From Sanderia malayensis (Eukaryota > Cnidaria > Scyphozoa > Semaeostomeae > Pelagiidae): 64,000 nt of DNA. The stretch's first letter is position 1. Every line of letters starts with the position of its first letter. The position numbers and the translations under genes were made by a program. The DNA is taken from positions 1,178,001 to 1,242,000 of the forward strand of contig RQOL01000906.1 in assembly GCA_013076295.1 (NCBI GenBank). The letters are read 5' to 3'. Under the pieces are notes generated by a model. The model was given only the letters and a program-made list of their open reading frames with translations, did not search any database and was not told the DNA's origin. Below, one piece after another: positions 54,539 through 64,000 of the stretch.

Positions 54539-56291
54539 TTAAACCCTGCCACTGGATCTAAAAAAGAAAACCAAATTTGTAGAAGCTGTGAGAGGGTTTT
54601 GTAAAACCATAGATAATATAAATTTATCTAAAATACCTGTATAACAGATAAGCTTTCAAGTGTGGTGGAAGTGGGAGGCTCTCAATATGAGAGATTTGGC
54701 TTCTCTTGAGGATTTCAAGTCGGCACAGATGTTGCAGGTTGATAATCCTTGGAAGTTGCCAGACTCGTATAAAACCATCATTGTAAGCTGCAGCTAGTTC
54801 CTGGCAAGACCTTGTAAATGACAGATCAAAAACAGCAAATTGCTCAGCATACTCCACATCAGGAAGCATCAACTCATGACAGATGTTCAAAATTAGTGTA
54901 CAGTTGCCATAGGTAGGGTTAAAAAGAAGAATGTGTCCGCTTAGAGTTCCGACGGCAAGTAAATTTCCATCCAGAGAGTACTCAACTGCATTTGAGAACG
55001 GTTTGTCTTGTGACGATTCACAACAGAAGACGTCTTCAATAATACCAACTCTGAGTTTGCTAATTCGTAAGCATCCACCTTGCCACACAATTGCTACTAC
55101 ATCTTCTTGTAATGGATCAAAATCAAAGTCACAAGGACTTGGATGAGAATTTGTGTTTTTTGCATGGCTTATTGACACAAACAAAGTTCCCAATGATGAG
55201 TAAATAAACAGGAAATCTCCATTAGTGGAAGAGAGTCCAATAGTACGAGAGTTTGGTGAAAATTTACACTTGTTAACAAGGCCATTGAACTCCTTGCAAA
55301 TCACCTGGCTGCTTGCTTTCCAGATGCTTTTCAACTCTGATTCACTGACCACTTGCCACAGGCAAATTTCATTTACATCTATGTCTCTGTATGTTGATAG
55401 TGACACCTTGCTCACCGTCACCATTCTACAGCCGTTAAAAACTGCACAAAGAGTTCTTCCACACAACGCAGTACCTCCTCGGCCATGGCAAGACATCTGG
55501 ATATCAGAGAACCAAATGTCGTCTGTTGTAATTTCATCATCATCATCATCATCACCAACATTATCATCATCATCATCATTATCATTATCATTATCATTAT
55601 CATTATCATTATCATTATCATTATCATTATCATCATCATTATCATCATCATCATTATCAATATCATTGTTGTCAATGGATAGATCAATGCAATCTCTTTT
55701 TGCAAAAAGAAGAGATTCTTTTCCTGAGTTTAAAATCACTGTCAGAACATTTCCATCGTCACTGAATGAACAGCATGGTTTGGGTGAATAAGTAAAGAAT
55801 ATTGGTGAAGAACATTCAAAATGATAATCATCAACTTCATTGTCACCAGAATCAACATTCGCATCTGCAGAAAATTTATTATTGTCTGCTCGAGTAGGTT
55901 CTTTGACATTCCAAACAGTGACAAACCCCCCAGTTGGCAAAGAACGATTGAAGAATCGATGTCTGCGATCTTGCGCACTGGCAATCTGTTGCTTCATAAC
56001 TGACACTGTGGCAATTAAGCAGTCATCATTGGGACAAAAACAACAGCCATAAGCTGTGAGCGTAGATTGACCATCATTATCCCTCAAATCATCCATATTT
56101 TCACAAATAGGAATCTTTACAATGGCACTGGGAATCATTAAAGATGCATCATCATTCCGAGGGAACAGCCTGAGTTGACGATTTGATTGGTGAGTTCCAT
56201 CTGCTTTATCTTCTTTATTTGAGCAAAGGCCTGATGAACTTGTGGTTGTGTTGCTGTTGTTTTCACCAATAGCACCTGGACCAACTCCCAT
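54539..56291 (-). CDS. WD-repeat protein with C-terminal SOCS box (WSB-like)
   Basis: The main reading frame runs from the first ATG at 56291 to 54624. A consensus donor at 54640 (ACAG/GTATTT) may instead join a last exon 54557-54539, giving the end LLYRSSGRV; both ends are possible. WD-like blades are visible, e.g. CCFCPNDDCLIATVS, GFVTVWNVK, YSLDGNLLAVGTLSGHILLF and LSFTRSCQELAAAYNDGF followed by IRVWQLP. The SOCS box follows at the C-terminus: BC box LQHLCRLEIL and Cul5 box LPLP. Such proteins recruit substrates to Elongin B/C-Cullin-5 ubiquitin ligases; the substrate is unknown. A long Asp/Asn run encoded by a microsatellite interrupts the propeller. The frame is open upstream to 56420 without an ATG, and an upstream exon (ATG 56568, donor near 56391) is possible. 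Confidence 0.8.
55533..55671 (-). repeat. Coding ATC/ATTATC microsatellite
   Basis: ATC and ATT triplets on the plus strand encode a run of about 45 Asp and Asn residues on the minus strand, inside the WSB-like gene. Confidence 0.95.
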
Positions 56292-56654
56292 ACTTTCTTT
56301 CAATGTCGTTTGAAAATGCAATTTAGAAATACAAATAGTATCAGCATTTATCAATGATTTATATAGATCCCTCTCGGTATGGCTCTTACTTTTGCAAATC
56401 AACAACAAAACACATGTCAACTTTTGACTGCCGTTTATTTAAGTCCAAGTTCACATTGTTATAAGCATCTTCTGAGTTCTGATCTGAACCACTGAACTGA
56501 ATCTGCGACGAATCTGCGTCGAATCTGCGTCTTGAATCTGCGTCGAATCGAATGTGTATCTGGATCAAGCAAGGTTAATTTTCAACCAAATTTTTTTTCT
56601 AAATAATGGTCACTTATCTCATATCTGGCTATATGAATACTTTCACAATCAACT
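56292..56654. promoter_or_regulatory. Divergent promoter region, WSB-like gene / AAR2
   Basis: At most 363 bases separate two start codons that point apart. CTGCGTCGAATCTGCG-type direct repeats lie at about 56500-56550. The promoter role is inferred from arrangement. Confidence 0.45.
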
Positions 56655-59600
56655 ATGGCATCATTTGAGTTCACTAATGATTCGCAAACCCGCTTGTTTG
56701 TTCACAATGTGCCTATTGGGACAGAATTCGGCATTAACTACAGCAACTGGTATATCGGGCATCGATTTTGTGGCCTGCACAGTATTCCTCATGGCCTTCA
56801 TTTTATATACACGAGCAACGTGGATAAAAAGCAGCAGCATTCACCAAGAAATGGAATATTCTTATTCATAGAAGCTGAGACGGATAGAAATCTGGTATAT
56901 AGAACATTTTGGGACGTATTGAATAAAGAAATACACTATCCTATTGAGAAAATTGACCAAGAACATGCATTGGGTGAGATAAAATGTTTTAGCGGCGGAT
57001 TTGAATTTTACGGACCAGGACCACGCCCCCTAAATAGAGTACTAAATTGTATTTGTATAACATACAAACCCGCCGTTGTAGCAATGCATTGAAGATTAAG
57101 ATCATGACATCTTTTGTTTTTAGTGACAATATACCGTAAATCCTTGAATTGGCCCCCTTCCTTGAATTACAAGTTTTTAATAAGGCCCTAAAAAAGGTTG
57201 CTTACTTTACTTGAGGGGCCTTGCCTTGCCATGTGTGTGGTACTGTAACTCTATAAAATGCCGAGGGGGCTCAAATTTTTGTCATCTCTGCCCCCATTGG
57301 CATTTTATCAAAATTGAATATATTCAAAGAATAATTCCATAAAAATGGTGAAATCTCTGTTGAAAATGCTTGAAAGCAAAGAAGAAAATCCATTTGTCCA
57401 ATTGGGTTTTTCTAAAATACAGGGTGCTGTTTTTAATACGTTTCAGACTTTTTCAGAAGTTATTGTTTATTTGCCCAAATAATTTCTACCATGCTATGAT
57501 TATGTTGTTAAGTTACAATAGTCATTGCTTGAAGAGGTGAAGCTATTTCATTTTCAACTTGCATGTCATTTTTCAAAACAGTTATCAATGGAAAAGAGCT
57601 CGGCCAATATCCATCGGATGAAAAGCACAGGAAGTGGATAAGTCTGACCAACTTTATCAGTAAAGGAACATTGAATCGATTGCTGCCAACATGTGGTAGG
57701 ATATCCCACATGACCCAGGTAGATTGCTCTGCTGAGCTTGAGGAGAAAGAAAAGGCCAAACTTGGCATCGAAGAAGCAAGTTCTGACAGTGATGAATTGA
57801 AAATAAGATTCACTGCAGTTCCGAAGAAGAAATATCCGGATGGAGCTTCCCCTTCTGAAATAACAAAATGCAACTTAGATCATAGCTACACTTTGAACAG
57901 AATGCTGTGTTGTTTTGAAAGTCATAATGGTAAGATTGCATGCTCTGATTCCTTATATAAAGCTGTTATGCAATTTTTCTGGCAACTTCTGTCTCAATGG
58001 CATTATGGCACACAAGTTGCTTGCCAGTTTCTCCATGTAGCTTTTTATTTTTGCATTTTTGCAATATAAATTTCTAGCTCTTGCAAGTAGAGCTCTGTTC
58101 TACTTGCACATGCACTGTGTAGCATCAATTGTTGCTAAACTTGCATTACAATATTCATCTAATTATTTTTTTATATACTTTACCCTTCACTGTGCAAGTT
58201 CATGAGATGCAAAACAAACATTGTCCTTGTACATCAACTGAGAAAATTTAATTTTTTATAATCTGGCTGTTGTATTATTGGTGCCAAAGAAGATGTAGAC
58301 CCATATCAGGGCATATTTTTGGAACCTTTCAGTTCTTTAACATGTAATACAGATTTAAAGATCATTTTCGAAAAAGAACAGTGCCATATCTGGTCTGCTG
58401 GCATTAAACAAAATCCAAACCGTACAAGTCTATTTTGCTATGTGTTTTTCTTTTCCTTCCTCATCCTTCCGTAGCCAGTTCCTCCCCCCTCCTCTCATAG
58501 TCTCTATGCATAATAGACTTGAAGCAAGTCCACTTCGGTGGCAGGTTTTTGAAGTCGCTACTTGTTTGGATTTGAAATACTATCAGCAACATTACAAAAC
58601 ATTTTAACAATACTGAGTACTCGTGCAATTATCTCCGCTTGTGTCCATACAACATATGAATTGTATTTGTTTTTGAGATATCCGTCATGTTGTGCTCACT
58701 CTTGGCCATGTCGAATTCGAATAAAAAGCTTGCTTCAACGTTGTAGACATGAAATTGCGATGACATCATACAGCGTGTCTCTTTTTCGCACGAAAAGCTC
58801 AAACTTACCCACTTTGAAGGTTAATAGCAAAGGACATGTGCACAATTTGCCGATGTTATCTGCGACATATTTATCAGTGCATTTGAATCTATAGATTTTT
58901 TTAACAATAAACACTATTTAAAATCTCGTTGCATCAGCACTTTACTTGAATGTTCTTTCCTCTTCTTGAAAAGCTTCAATGGTGTCAACCTTCATTGAGA
59001 GGAAAGAAATTTTGAAAAGATCGGCATCCATTTTAGCATTTAACTCGTGACAAAAGATTTTTCCTGAATTAAATGCTTTTCATAGAAGAATCGGAAGACC
59101 AGATTATTGCAAAGACACACGATTTTTCATAGCTCTTTGTCTTAATTTTTGTTTCCGTGAATATTGTTTTAAGAACAACCATTTACTCAATAATATTAAT
59201 GCCGGTCTATCTAAAAGCATTTTTGCACACTCAAACTTGTACTCTGCATTCAATTATTAATGAGTTCCGCGTTAAAACTGACTATATAAAACTGATAGCT
59301 TGAACTTTTTTTTAGCCGAAGGAGAACTTCTTGGAGAGGTACAGTTTGCGTTTGTTTGCTTCATGATAGGCCAAGGTAGGTAGCAGATTAATTCATTATA
59401 AAGGTCTTTCGTTTGTGAGAAGTAAACTTTTCAAGGTTTGCACATGCTTATAAGATACTGATCTTACATTTAATTCACTACAATAATTTTTAACTATTTA
59501 TTTTAGTGTACGATGCATTTGAGCATTGGAAAACTGTTGTGAGGCTTATTTGCTGTTGCGATGAAGCACTTTATAACAGAACAGCCTTCTTTCTCAAGTT

Positions 59601-60385
59601 CTTGGGTATTTTTGTTTTTTAGTCCGTTTTTAATCATTTCTTTTCACCCCCCAAACAAATTGATCAGATTATCAGCTGTGTTGCGAGTTTTACCAATATC
59701 ACCATTAATAATAATGATGATAATATAATGATGATACTAATAATATAATGATAATAATATAAGGATAATACTAATACGAGGAAAGCCTCGATCCATCCAG
59801 GGTGCTTTTTATGAGAATCCTCTATTTAATTAACTTTTGAAGTTTACCTGCTATATTTATTTCCCTAAAATCATAATAGATTAAATTTTTATTCATTTTA
59901 GTTTTTGGCATATAGATATTTTAGCATATATTTCTCATTTTCTTCAGATGTTCTAAAATTTCAATTGCAAGAAATACCCGAAGATTTTTTCGTTGATATT
60001 GTGGCACAGCAGAATTTCTTGGTACAAACCCTCAAGGTATGATTCAATCAGACACGATAGCTACTTTTGGATTTGCCTTGAAATAAAGCCACAACACATT
60101 CATTTACAGACATAATGCTACATAATTTCATTGCTTCAGATTCTATTTTCCAACATACATGTTGTAAGGCTACAACACATTCATTCACAGACATAATGCT
60201 ACATAGTTTCATTACTTCAGATTCTATTCTCCAACATACGATCATCTGATGGACTCGATGCAAGCCTCGTCACAAGAGCCGAAGCTCTAGAGAAATTCCT
60301 GAATGGTCTATTTGACTGGAGTTTCAATGATGATGATGATGATGATGATGACGAAGATAAACCCGTGATCGTGGAAGGCTTCTGA
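56655..60385 (+). CDS. AAR2: AAR2 (U5 snRNP assembly factor)
   Basis: Exons 56655-56973, 57582-57929, 59316-59375, 59507-59605, 59948-60036 and 60221-60385 join in phase to 359 residues; human AAR2 has 384. Matches along the family: VPIGTEFGINYSNW (about 19-32), then FCGLHSIPHGLHFIY, RKWISLTNFIS, PDGASPSEITK, GEVQFAFVCFMIGQVYDAFE and EIPEDFFVDIVAQQNFL. The C-terminus is FDWSF plus an Asp run. AAR2 binds Prp8 in the cytoplasm and holds back Brr2 during U5 snRNP maturation. Exon 1 ends at a strong donor (TTGG/GTGAGA); the frame stays open past it but that part has no family match. The last acceptor is duplicated in the intron. Confidence 0.96.
57132..57260. mobile_element. Family D2-like MITE remnant
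   Basis: TACCGTAAATCCTTGAATTGG resembles the D2 terminus; a matching right end was not found. It lies in AAR2 intron 1. Confidence 0.45.
59698..59785. repeat. ATA/ATG low-complexity tract
   Basis: ATAATGATGATAATATAATG-type sequence in an AAR2 intron. Confidence 0.8.
60097..60240 (+). repeat. Tandem duplication of the last AAR2 acceptor
   Basis: Two copies, about 60097-60161 and 60177-60240, share ACATAATGCTACATA and CTTCAGATTCTATT. Only the second leads into an open exon; from the first the frame hits TAA within about 20 codons. Confidence 0.9.
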
Positions 60386-60397
60386 CTGATGTGGTAA

Positions 60398-60506
60398 GCA
60401 CTGTTATTAATTGTTATTGTTATCTATTAATAACAATATGTCTATTGTTATTAATAACAATATGTCTATTGTTATTAATAACAATATGTCTATTGTTATT
60501 AATTGA
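60398..60506. repeat. 24-bp minisatellite, about four units
   Basis: Units contain TATTGTTATTAATAACAATA, each itself palindromic. Confidence 0.9.
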
Positions 60507-60906
60507 TAATTTAATGAGAATACACACATTATTTTACAAGAAACTATTTATAAGAAACCGCAGGGCCGTATTTTCAAAATTTGAGAGACTTTGGTAGGAG
60601 ATTTTGTGTGACTCAACGAAATTAAGAAACTTTCTATTGTTCTCTAGGGTATTTGGTTTTGCTTCTTTTGTTCCCAGTTCAGTTCCGTTACATTTTAAAA
60701 AGTATTTTAGTTGTTTGTGATGGAATTTGCATTTCTTTTTGTTTCTCTATCCAGTTCATGTTTGGCAGTGACAAAAACTAAAGAGAAGGACGATGAATTA
60801 AGGAAAATTAAGATATGGTGGTAAGAAACTTGCTAAGAAACTTTTTGTGCCATAAATAGGGTGAAATTTAAAAAACTCTGGTGCGAGAATTTAGCATAGT
60901 TTCTTA

Positions 60907-61227
60907 TACCGTATTTCCTCGATTAAACGCCCCGGGGCGTTTATTAATCTCGGCACTTTTTGAGGGGGCGCCTATTCGAGGGGGGCCATTATTCGAGGGG
61001 GGGCGTTTATTAGAAAGTACAAGATCACAGGCTCTGTCATTGGGTCCAGAAAAAAGAAAATGGTTTAGTTGAGCAACAACGTAGAAAATGAAAGTCGCCA
61101 TTGCTTTGCACAAAGAGGGGCGTTTAATCGAGGGGGGCGTTTATTGCAAAAGTTGGTAAAATAAGGGGGCGTTTATTCGAGGGGGGCTTTTAATCGAGGG
61201 GGGGCGTTTAATCGAGGAAATACGGTA
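60907..61227. mobile_element. MITE family D1, single full copy
   Basis: TACCGTATTTCCTCGATTAA on the left and TAATCGAGGAAATACGGTA on the right; TA flanks. The interior repeats GGGGCGTTTAATCGAGG-type motifs at least seven times. Confidence 0.92.
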
Positions 61228-62050
61228 AAAACAAATGGGTGTAATGTTCTCTTCGTGTTGTGCTATCGCTCTCGGACGTCTTTGCGATTGAAGTAACGTG
61301 ACAGTAGAAGACATTTATTCAAGTAGGCATGTGAGCTGGCGTCGGTCTGCAATTAAGGCAAATGTCATACTGCTGGCCTGTGGTCATCTGTGCTATTCAT
61401 GTGAATGAATGCTCATGCATGAGCATGCATATTTTATCCAGATGTCCGAATCTAAATACCCAGCCTGATGTTCATATTTACACAGCTGTTTTTTAGGCTT
61501 CGTGATAAGGTCTCACGGTGCACCCCAACTGGAAATATGTACATTGTATAATATGCTTAGCGCTCGTATAAGTTTCAATAAGCCTCCTTCGTATGGAGAA
61601 TTGTTGATACTACATCGAACAGAGGACCAGCAGGCTATGCTTTATTCAATTTCTGTTGCCATATCTCATAAAATAAGAATGCTGTTATTGAAAATTCAAC
61701 AGCAATTGAACGCAGAATAGAAGGCGCTTGAAGCAAATGTCGGTATATTGTATTATACCAAGTTTTGCCATTATAAAATATGGATGAACTATGGTTTAAA
61801 AGTGAATGCACCCACCAGTTTTTTATACTCGAGTAGTTTCTAGCAGGCAGTGTTTGCACAAGTGAAAGTTATAGCTGTTAGGATGATATTTGAAGTGGGT
61901 TGAGTTTATCCATTTCGAACTTCGTGCGTTGAAACTGCATATATTATTGCTAATAACTTTATTATACACTCTCTTTATTTTCATGCGATATATAGCTGCT
62001 GTTGTTTCTTGTGGTGTCATTTTCGTGAAGAGAAAGTCAAGGTTGCGAGG

Positions 62051-62120
62051 ATGAGAGGTGGTACCGTGGCTCCACAGAACACGTTTCTTGACAGTATTTT
62101 GCGTCGTTCAAATGAACTTG
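62051..62120 (+). CDS. EAG-family (KCNH) K+ channel, first coding exon only
   Basis: ATG at 62051 and donor GTAAGT after 62120, 23 codons and one base. The peptide MRGGTVAPQNTFLDSILRRS matches the conserved N-terminal cap of ERG/EAG channels (VAPQNTFL followed by an Ile/Arg-rich helix). This cap precedes the PAS domain and slows channel closing. The next exon is not in the window, so the intron exceeds 1.8 kb. EAG versus ERG cannot be decided from this exon. Confidence 0.82.
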
Positions 62121-64000
62121 GTAAGTTTGTCTTGATACCTTGTATCATTTTTAAAATTTTGTGCTGATAAGCAAAGCAATCTGTAGACGTTTCGCAGACT
62201 ATATATTGAGTTAAGGTGTGATCTTTGTGATTCGCTTGTTATTATCGCCTTTATCCTTTTGCAACGGGCTATGTTTAATCAAGTAGCGGTTCTATCCGCT
62301 TATATTTGATGTATGGACTTAGCCCGAACTGCATTAGCCTCGACAAAGCCCGTTCAAGCCTACACAGTTTATGTTGATACAATATTTGTAGTCTATCTAA
62401 TAAGAGCTCTTCCACGAAACTCGGAGTGTTAGATCGGTCTTTTTTCTCTGTACTTGTGCCATTAACGCTCTGTACTTTGTACATCAGCACTGTTTATCGG
62501 TAGAGATAGCACTTCTTAGGTGATATATGTGTAAATATATATTCATTATATGAAGACCACCCTGGAGTATGTTAGAGCACCCTCTGTGTGTTAGAGAGGT
62601 TTCCATGCAGCAAACAACAGTTTGCTGCATTACTTGTCTGCCTTTCGTTGTGTCTGGTTTCAGAGCAATACTCACGCAATGTTTGTCATCGTTTGCCTTA
62701 TTCAAATACTCGGCTATTCTCTTGTCGAAGCCGATCATTGTGAGGGCCATGCCCAATTGTCACATTCTTTATGCATGTGTACGGCTGTTGAAACATTAGA
62801 AGAAAATAATCTAATTCCTCGTTTTGGAATTGGTTGCCGTGCTTTGTTGGATTTAGTTTTTATTTACTTTGCTTGTCTTATTATCACGGTTTTTTATCCT
62901 GTGTTAGTCTGATTTGAACGTGATCTGAGCTATTTTATTGTGGTACAACGCAACAGAGGTTCGGCTTTTTACAGTATGGATTAGCTCTAGCTTTTGAATG
63001 ATCAATTTCCGTTGAAGCTTTGAAATCTTGGACGCACGTGTAATACATTTAGTGCTGCCTTGATAACGGAGGAGAAGTTATTTATTGTAAATCCTCGAAT
63101 AAGCCCCCACCTTCGAATAAGCCCTCCCCTCGAATAAGCCCGCATCCTGATAATCATTTGCAAGGATATTGAGCCCAAGTTTCCAGACATTGAAGTTATT
63201 TAGTGAATGTATTGCAAATAGCAGCAAGTTTAAATCAATAACTTCATTGATTGGCTGCATCGTATAGCTTTTATGTTGCTTAATATTAAACAACAATCAG
63301 ACTAAGATTTGGTTTTTGCAAATAAGCCCCCAGGGGCCTATTCGAGGATTTACGGTATTGTGAGTTGCGTAACGAATTTTTATGGGCAGCATTTTTCGTG
63401 GCGAGAAGCATGTTTACATGAAGACATCCGAGGAACTGTCTTGATCTTGCCGCTGCAGTAACATGCTCCACTGTCTCTCTGTCTAGCTACAAGATGGGCA
63501 ATTTAGATTAAAACATAATGATTAGTTAGCGTGGACTTAATCAGAATTTGAATAATGACAGTTTGAGTTGATTGAAGTCGTCCTGCAGCTGGTTTCATCT
63601 TCTCTGTTTGTTTTCTGTTTTATTGTGAGCTGTTTGGGAAAGATGTTGCTAAAGTATTGTTGTTACAAATTGTATAAAAATTATACTATGACTGAGCTTG
63701 CATTGAAATGCTTAATTTTCTAATCATTCTAATCATATGAAGGAAATATTCCATTGGTTTATTGCTCTGTTAACTTTTGAAATCTTCTATCTTCTTGTGC
63801 TTCGTTCCTTATGCAATTGAAGCTCGATAACTCGAACGCCCAACGAAATGAATTGGGAGTTTTCTCGAGATGACGAGAGTTCGAACCATTCATTTCGGTT
63901 CGAACCATTCATTTACATTTGATTGTAAGCGTAATGTAATGCAAATGTAATTCGAATGTAAGCGAAATTAATGAAGGCAGAGAGATGTTCGAGGTGATGG
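62121..64000. other. Intron of the EAG-family channel gene (open right end)
   Basis: No second exon was recognised. It carries a D2 MITE and a C-like remnant near 63815-63915 (CGATAACTCGAACGCC, GGTTCGAACCATTCAT). The open frames at 62569-62912 match no family. Confidence 0.5.
63083..63357. mobile_element. MITE family D2, copy 2
   Basis: TATTGTAAATCCTCGAATAA on the left and TATTCGAGGATTTACGGTA on the right. Interior shared with 14055-14285. It keeps more GAATAAGCCC motifs than the other copy. Confidence 0.9.

Larger units (their letters stand above)
60386..62050. other. Intergenic between AAR2 and the EAG-family channel
   Basis: Same-strand neighbours. It holds a 24-bp minisatellite and a family D1 MITE. 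The part right of 61230 should include the EAG-family channel's promoter and 5' UTR. The open frame at 61502-61720 has no family match. Confidence 0.5.

Noticed and set aside
56974..57092. C-terminal part of the first AAR2 open frame
   Set aside because: Sequence after the GTGAGA donor has no family match, and splicing at 56973 joins in phase to the conserved next exon.
62569..62912. Plus-strand frames with hydrophobic stretches
   Set aside because: Lie in the first intron of the EAG-family channel and match no channel segment or other family.

Overview
The window is nuclear DNA of an invertebrate animal. The genes are split by GT-AG introns, use the standard code, sit on both strands and encode metazoan families. 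The DNA is AT-rich and full of short TA-flanked inverted-repeat elements. Gene spacing is tight (about 14 loci in 64 kb). A cnidarian or another early-branching marine invertebrate fits, but the sequence alone does not fix the species. All gene models below were joined by eye; in every multi-exon model the exon phases are consistent.

Layout, left to right. 401-2799 (-) Schlafen/AlbA_2-domain protein, 5' end unresolved. About 3173-3345 (-) a tRNA-headed, Pol III-like element with a 20-bp perfect hairpin. 4060-4984 (-) FRG1, head to head with 5217-8463 (+) GPR137-type membrane protein. 10355-15435 (+) atlastin. 17901-29235 (-) a KIF16B-type kinesin-3 that ends in the CaaX-like box CVIL, with no PX domain seen. 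30394-32872 (+) a Pro/Tyr-rich gene with two alternative last exons. 35331-37175 (+) DNAJC17. 37880-42993 (-) a duplicated ADF/cofilin cluster: two intact genes and one pseudogene. 43947-48755 (-) a receptor-channel joining a glutamate-receptor-like ligand domain to a K+ channel filter, TVGYGD. 54539-56291 (-) a WD-repeat/SOCS-box protein, divergent from 56655-60385 (+) AAR2. 62051-62120 (+) the first coding exon of an EAG-family (KCNH) K+ channel that runs off the right edge.

The genes do not form one pathway. FRG1, AAR2 and DNAJC17 are all linked to RNA or spliceosome biology. Atlastin, GPR137 and the kinesin act on ER and endolysosomal membranes. Two K+ channel-type genes lie in the right third. 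The most unusual items are the ligand-gated K+ channel hybrid, the kinesin with a predicted prenyl anchor, the local duplication that copied cofilin genes together with the channel's last exon, and a set of MITE families, one copy of which supplies part of a splice donor.
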